From Nocardioides lacusdianchii (GTDB taxonomy: Bacteria > Actinomycetota > Actinomycetes > Propionibacteriales > Nocardioidaceae), in NCBI RefSeq assembly GCF_020102855.1, contig NZ_JADHZD010000012.1, forward strand, positions 1 through 64,000: DNA of 64,000 nt, in the 5' to 3' direction. This document shows positions 62,150-64,000 of the stretch, one piece after another; positions within the stretch are counted from its first letter, which is position 1, and every line of letters begins with the position of its first letter. The position numbers and the translations under genes are program-made. The notes beneath the pieces are model-generated. The model saw only the letters and a program-made list of their open reading frames with translations. It was not told the origin of the DNA and ran no database searches.

Positions 62150-63602
62150 GGCGGCGGAAGCAGGAGGAGAAGCCGGGGCAGACGCCCTCGGCCCCGCAGC
62201 CCTGCTCGCCTCGATCCGCTCGGCCCGCAGCGTTGAAGACGCTGCCGCCGCGGAGCAGCTCGACCTCGCCGCCCGCTGGGCCGACCTCCACCCGCCCGAG
62301 TCGATCCACAGCGCGGCGTCGTTCACGGTGGCGGGGTGCGAGCGCGAGGAGCCCATCGCCGGACCCGGTACGCCGCTGGTCGCGGAGTTCTGCGTCGCCG
62401 AGCTCGGCACCGTCCTCGGCATCAGCTCGGTGTCGGCGAAGAAGCTCGTCGGCCACGCCCTCGAGCTGCGCCACCGCCTGCCGCGGCTTTGGTCCCAGGT
62501 CCACGCCGGGCGGGTGCCGGCGTGGCGGGCCCGTGCGGTCGCCGAAGCCACGATCCACTCCACCCCGGCCCTCACTGTTGAGGCGGCGCGGTTCGTGGAC
62601 GCGCAGGTCGCCGCCGTCGCCGGCAAGATCGGCCCCGCGCAGCTGGACCGCCTCGTGGCGGAGACGATCAAGCGGTTCGACCTCGCCGAGTTGGATCCTG
62701 CGGCTGATCCCGAGGACGGGTACCTGCACGTCGACCCGCGCCACGTGACGATCCACGACGAGGACGTGCACTTCGCTGGGACTGTGCGGCTCGAGGCCGA
62801 GGTCGACCTCGCGGACGGCCTCGACCTCCACCAGGCCCTCGCTCACGGCGCCGCCCTTCAGAAGGCCCTCGGTTCGCAGGAGTCTCTCGACGCACGGCGG
62901 GCCAAGGCGCTCGGTGACCTAGCCCGGACGCAGACCGCGCTCGACCTCGTCCACCGGGGCCAGACCGCCGGCACTGGTGTCGAGGCTCGCTCCGCTCGCA
63001 CCTCAACCACCGAAGCCGGGCCGGACCTCCCCACCGCCCGCGCGGTCGTGCTCCACGCCCACTTCGACGCCAGCCTCGCCGGCGACACCACCGTCTTCGG
63101 GCCCACCGGGCGTCTCGAGGAAGGCCAGCGTCTCCTCCTGCTCGAGCAGCTCAAGTCGTGGTGCGGCGACTCGCGCACCAGGGTCACGGTCAAGCCGGTC
63201 ATCGACCTCAACCAGGAGAAGGCGGCGCCGGGTTATGAGATCCCGGACCGCATCCGGGAGCACGTGGCCCTCCGCGACCGCACCTGCGTGTTCCCGTTCT
63301 GCGGTCGACCGGCGCGGGGGTGCGACGTCGACCACGTCATCGAGTACGACCACGACGCCGAGGCAGAAGGTCGACCCCAGCCCGGACCCACGGAGACCGA
63401 GAACCTGGGCGCGTTGTGCCGGTTCCACCACCGGCTCAAGACCCACTCCGCCTGGCGCTACGACATGGTCGCGCCCGGAGTGTTCGAGTGGACCTCGCCT
63501 CATGGTCACAGTTACCGCCGCGACCGTGACGGCACCACCGCGCTCGACCCACCCGACCCACTCGACCCCGGTCCACCCCGGATCCCGTCACCGCGAAGAT
63601 GA
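62142..63602 (+). CDS. DUF222 / HNH endonuclease domain protein, second copy
   Basis: 486 aa from the ATG at 62142. DUF222 body with AELGTVLGISSVSAKKLVGH and PRLWSQVHAGRVPAWRARAV, HNH end IREHVALRDRTCVFPFCGRP ... CDVDHVIEYDHDAE ... LCRFHHRLKTH (C, D-H, H ligands present). Residues about 279-290 (GVEARSARTSTT) are encoded by a 37-bp repeat shared with the NERD gene at 13865-13901, an insertion between two conserved blocks. Same family as 43830-45116 but only distantly similar. Confidence 0.88.
   Translation: MIEAAEAGGEAGADALGPAALLASIRSARSVEDAAAAEQLDLAARWADLHPPESIHSAASFTVAGCEREEPIAGPGTPLVAEFCVAELGTVLGISSVSAKKLVGHALELRHRLPRLWSQVHAGRVPAWRARAVAEATIHSTPALTVEAARFVDAQVAAVAGKIGPAQLDRLVAETIKRFDLAELDPAADPEDGYLHVDPRHVTIHDEDVHFAGTVRLEAEVDLADGLDLHQALAHGAALQKALGSQESLDARRAKALGDLARTQTALDLVHRGQTAGTGVEARSARTSTTEAGPDLPTARAVVLHAHFDASLAGDTTVFGPTGRLEEGQRLLLLEQLKSWCGDSRTRVTVKPVIDLNQEKAAPGYEIPDRIREHVALRDRTCVFPFCGRPARGCDVDHVIEYDHDAEAEGRPQPGPTETENLGALCRFHHRLKTHSAWRYDMVAPGVFEWTSPHGHSYRRDRDGTTALDPPDPLDPGPPRIPSPRR
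62976..63012 (+). repeat. 37-bp dispersed repeat inside the HNH coding region
   Basis: Identical at 35 of 37 positions to 13865-13901, here translated in the plus frame as VEARSARTSTTE. Inserted in a linker of the protein without breaking the frame. Confidence 0.75.
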
Positions 63603-63680
63603 CCCCGCCCCACACCCCGCCACACACGAGGAGGCGGGGCCACAGGCATGCCCGCGAGCCCATCCGTCGGCGAGACGTGG

Positions 63681-64000
63681 TCAGCCATCGGGGCGTGGGC
63701 CGGCATGGCCGGCGAGGCACAGCCATCCGCCGGCGTTTCGCACCCAGACCTGGGTCATCGGCATCCGGAAGGTCTCGGGCTCGCCGTCAGCAGCCAGCAC
63801 CACGTCGGCCACTTCCGCGTGCAGCACGGCGGTGTCGCCGACGACCACGACGTGGGGGTCCACGAGGGACTGGGACCGCCACACGGTCGTGCCTCCGGTG
63901 TTGCGCGCCACGTACTCAGCCCGGTCGAATATCTGGCCCGTGTGGGTCGTCCAGTGGAAGTCCGGGTGGAGCAGGGCGAGCAGCTCGCCGGCATCGCCGC
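63681..64000 (-). CDS. NTF2-like (SnoaL/DUF4440) protein, partial at window edge
   Basis: The reading continues past 64000, so the N-terminus is missing. The visible part reads GDAGELLALLHPDFHWTTHT, FDRAEYVARNTGG, then VVVVGDTAVLHAEVADVVLA and TQVWVRNAGGWLCLAGHAGP, the core of a nuclear transport factor 2-like cone fold. Small steroid-isomerase-like or dehydratase-like activity, or only ligand binding; unknown. An internal GTG at 63911 is not the likely start. Confidence 0.8.
   Translation of the reverse strand, partial: GDAGELLALLHPDFHWTTHTGQIFDRAEYVARNTGGTTVWRSQSLVDPHVVVVGDTAVLHAEVADVVLAADGEPETFRMPMTQVWVRNAGGWLCLAGHAGPRPDG

Overview
The window is high-GC (about 70% by eye) actinobacterial chromosome with frequent GTG starts, many 4-bp ATGA/GTGA gene overlaps and very short leaders. 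The gene set (MapB-type methionine aminopeptidase, PanB, glutamine-dependent NAD synthetase, GlnA2-like glutamine synthetase with GlnE, ESX-style small proteins, DUF222/HNH genes of the 13E12 type, PhoX) fits a Nocardioides-like member of the Nocardioidaceae. That placement is an inference; no rRNA gene is present.

Positions 780-14252 hold an integrated mobilizable element. A 26-bp direct repeat bounds it; its right copy is the 3' end of the RNase P RNA gene (rnpB, minus strand). The element encodes a tyrosine integrase, a small excisionase-like HTH protein and a MobF relaxase-helicase, but no conjugative coupling protein or secretion system. Its cargo looks defensive: a nucleoid-associated NA37 protein coupled to a RelA/SpoT-domain enzyme; a MazG-like nucleotide pyrophosphohydrolase coupled to a GIY-YIG/DUF2075 helicase; an orphan YefM-like antitoxin; an unrecognised 215-aa protein; and a minus-strand operon of a NERD-domain protein plus a Septu-type ATPase/HNH pair (PtuA/PtuB). 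Paired repeats near both ends look like integrase arm sites.

From 14.2 to 30.6 kb is housekeeping chromosome: rnpB, map, a histone H1-like protein, panB, a lipoprotein plus PQQ-type sugar dehydrogenase pair, a DUF1023 hydrolase with small ESX-like partners, a tandem GNAT protein, an ECF sigma factor with a membrane-anchored partner, nadE, two paralogous secreted proteins and a two-component system whose response regulator is frameshifted. From 30.7 to 41.6 kb follow small exported proteins, a type VII-like effector locus, glnA-glutaminase-glnE, and a SatD/membrane-protein operon preceded by three copies of one 17-bp palindrome.

From 41.6 to 51 kb, cobU is separated from cobS/cobT by an ECF41-like sigma factor, a DUF222/HNH gene with an SOS-box-like site, a gyrase-A-like small protein and an IS21-family insertion with a clean 5-bp target duplication and a frameshifted transposase. 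From 51 to 64 kb lie a 2H phosphoesterase, a secreted nuclease, threonine aldolase, a TPM/coiled-coil protein, CtlX, a ceramidase-like membrane protein, a phosphate-scavenging pair (PhoX with an upstream PHO-box-like repeat, and a secreted endonuclease/exonuclease/phosphatase protein), a cytidylyltransferase, a second DUF222/HNH gene with an SOS-like site over its start, and a partial NTF2-like gene at the right edge.
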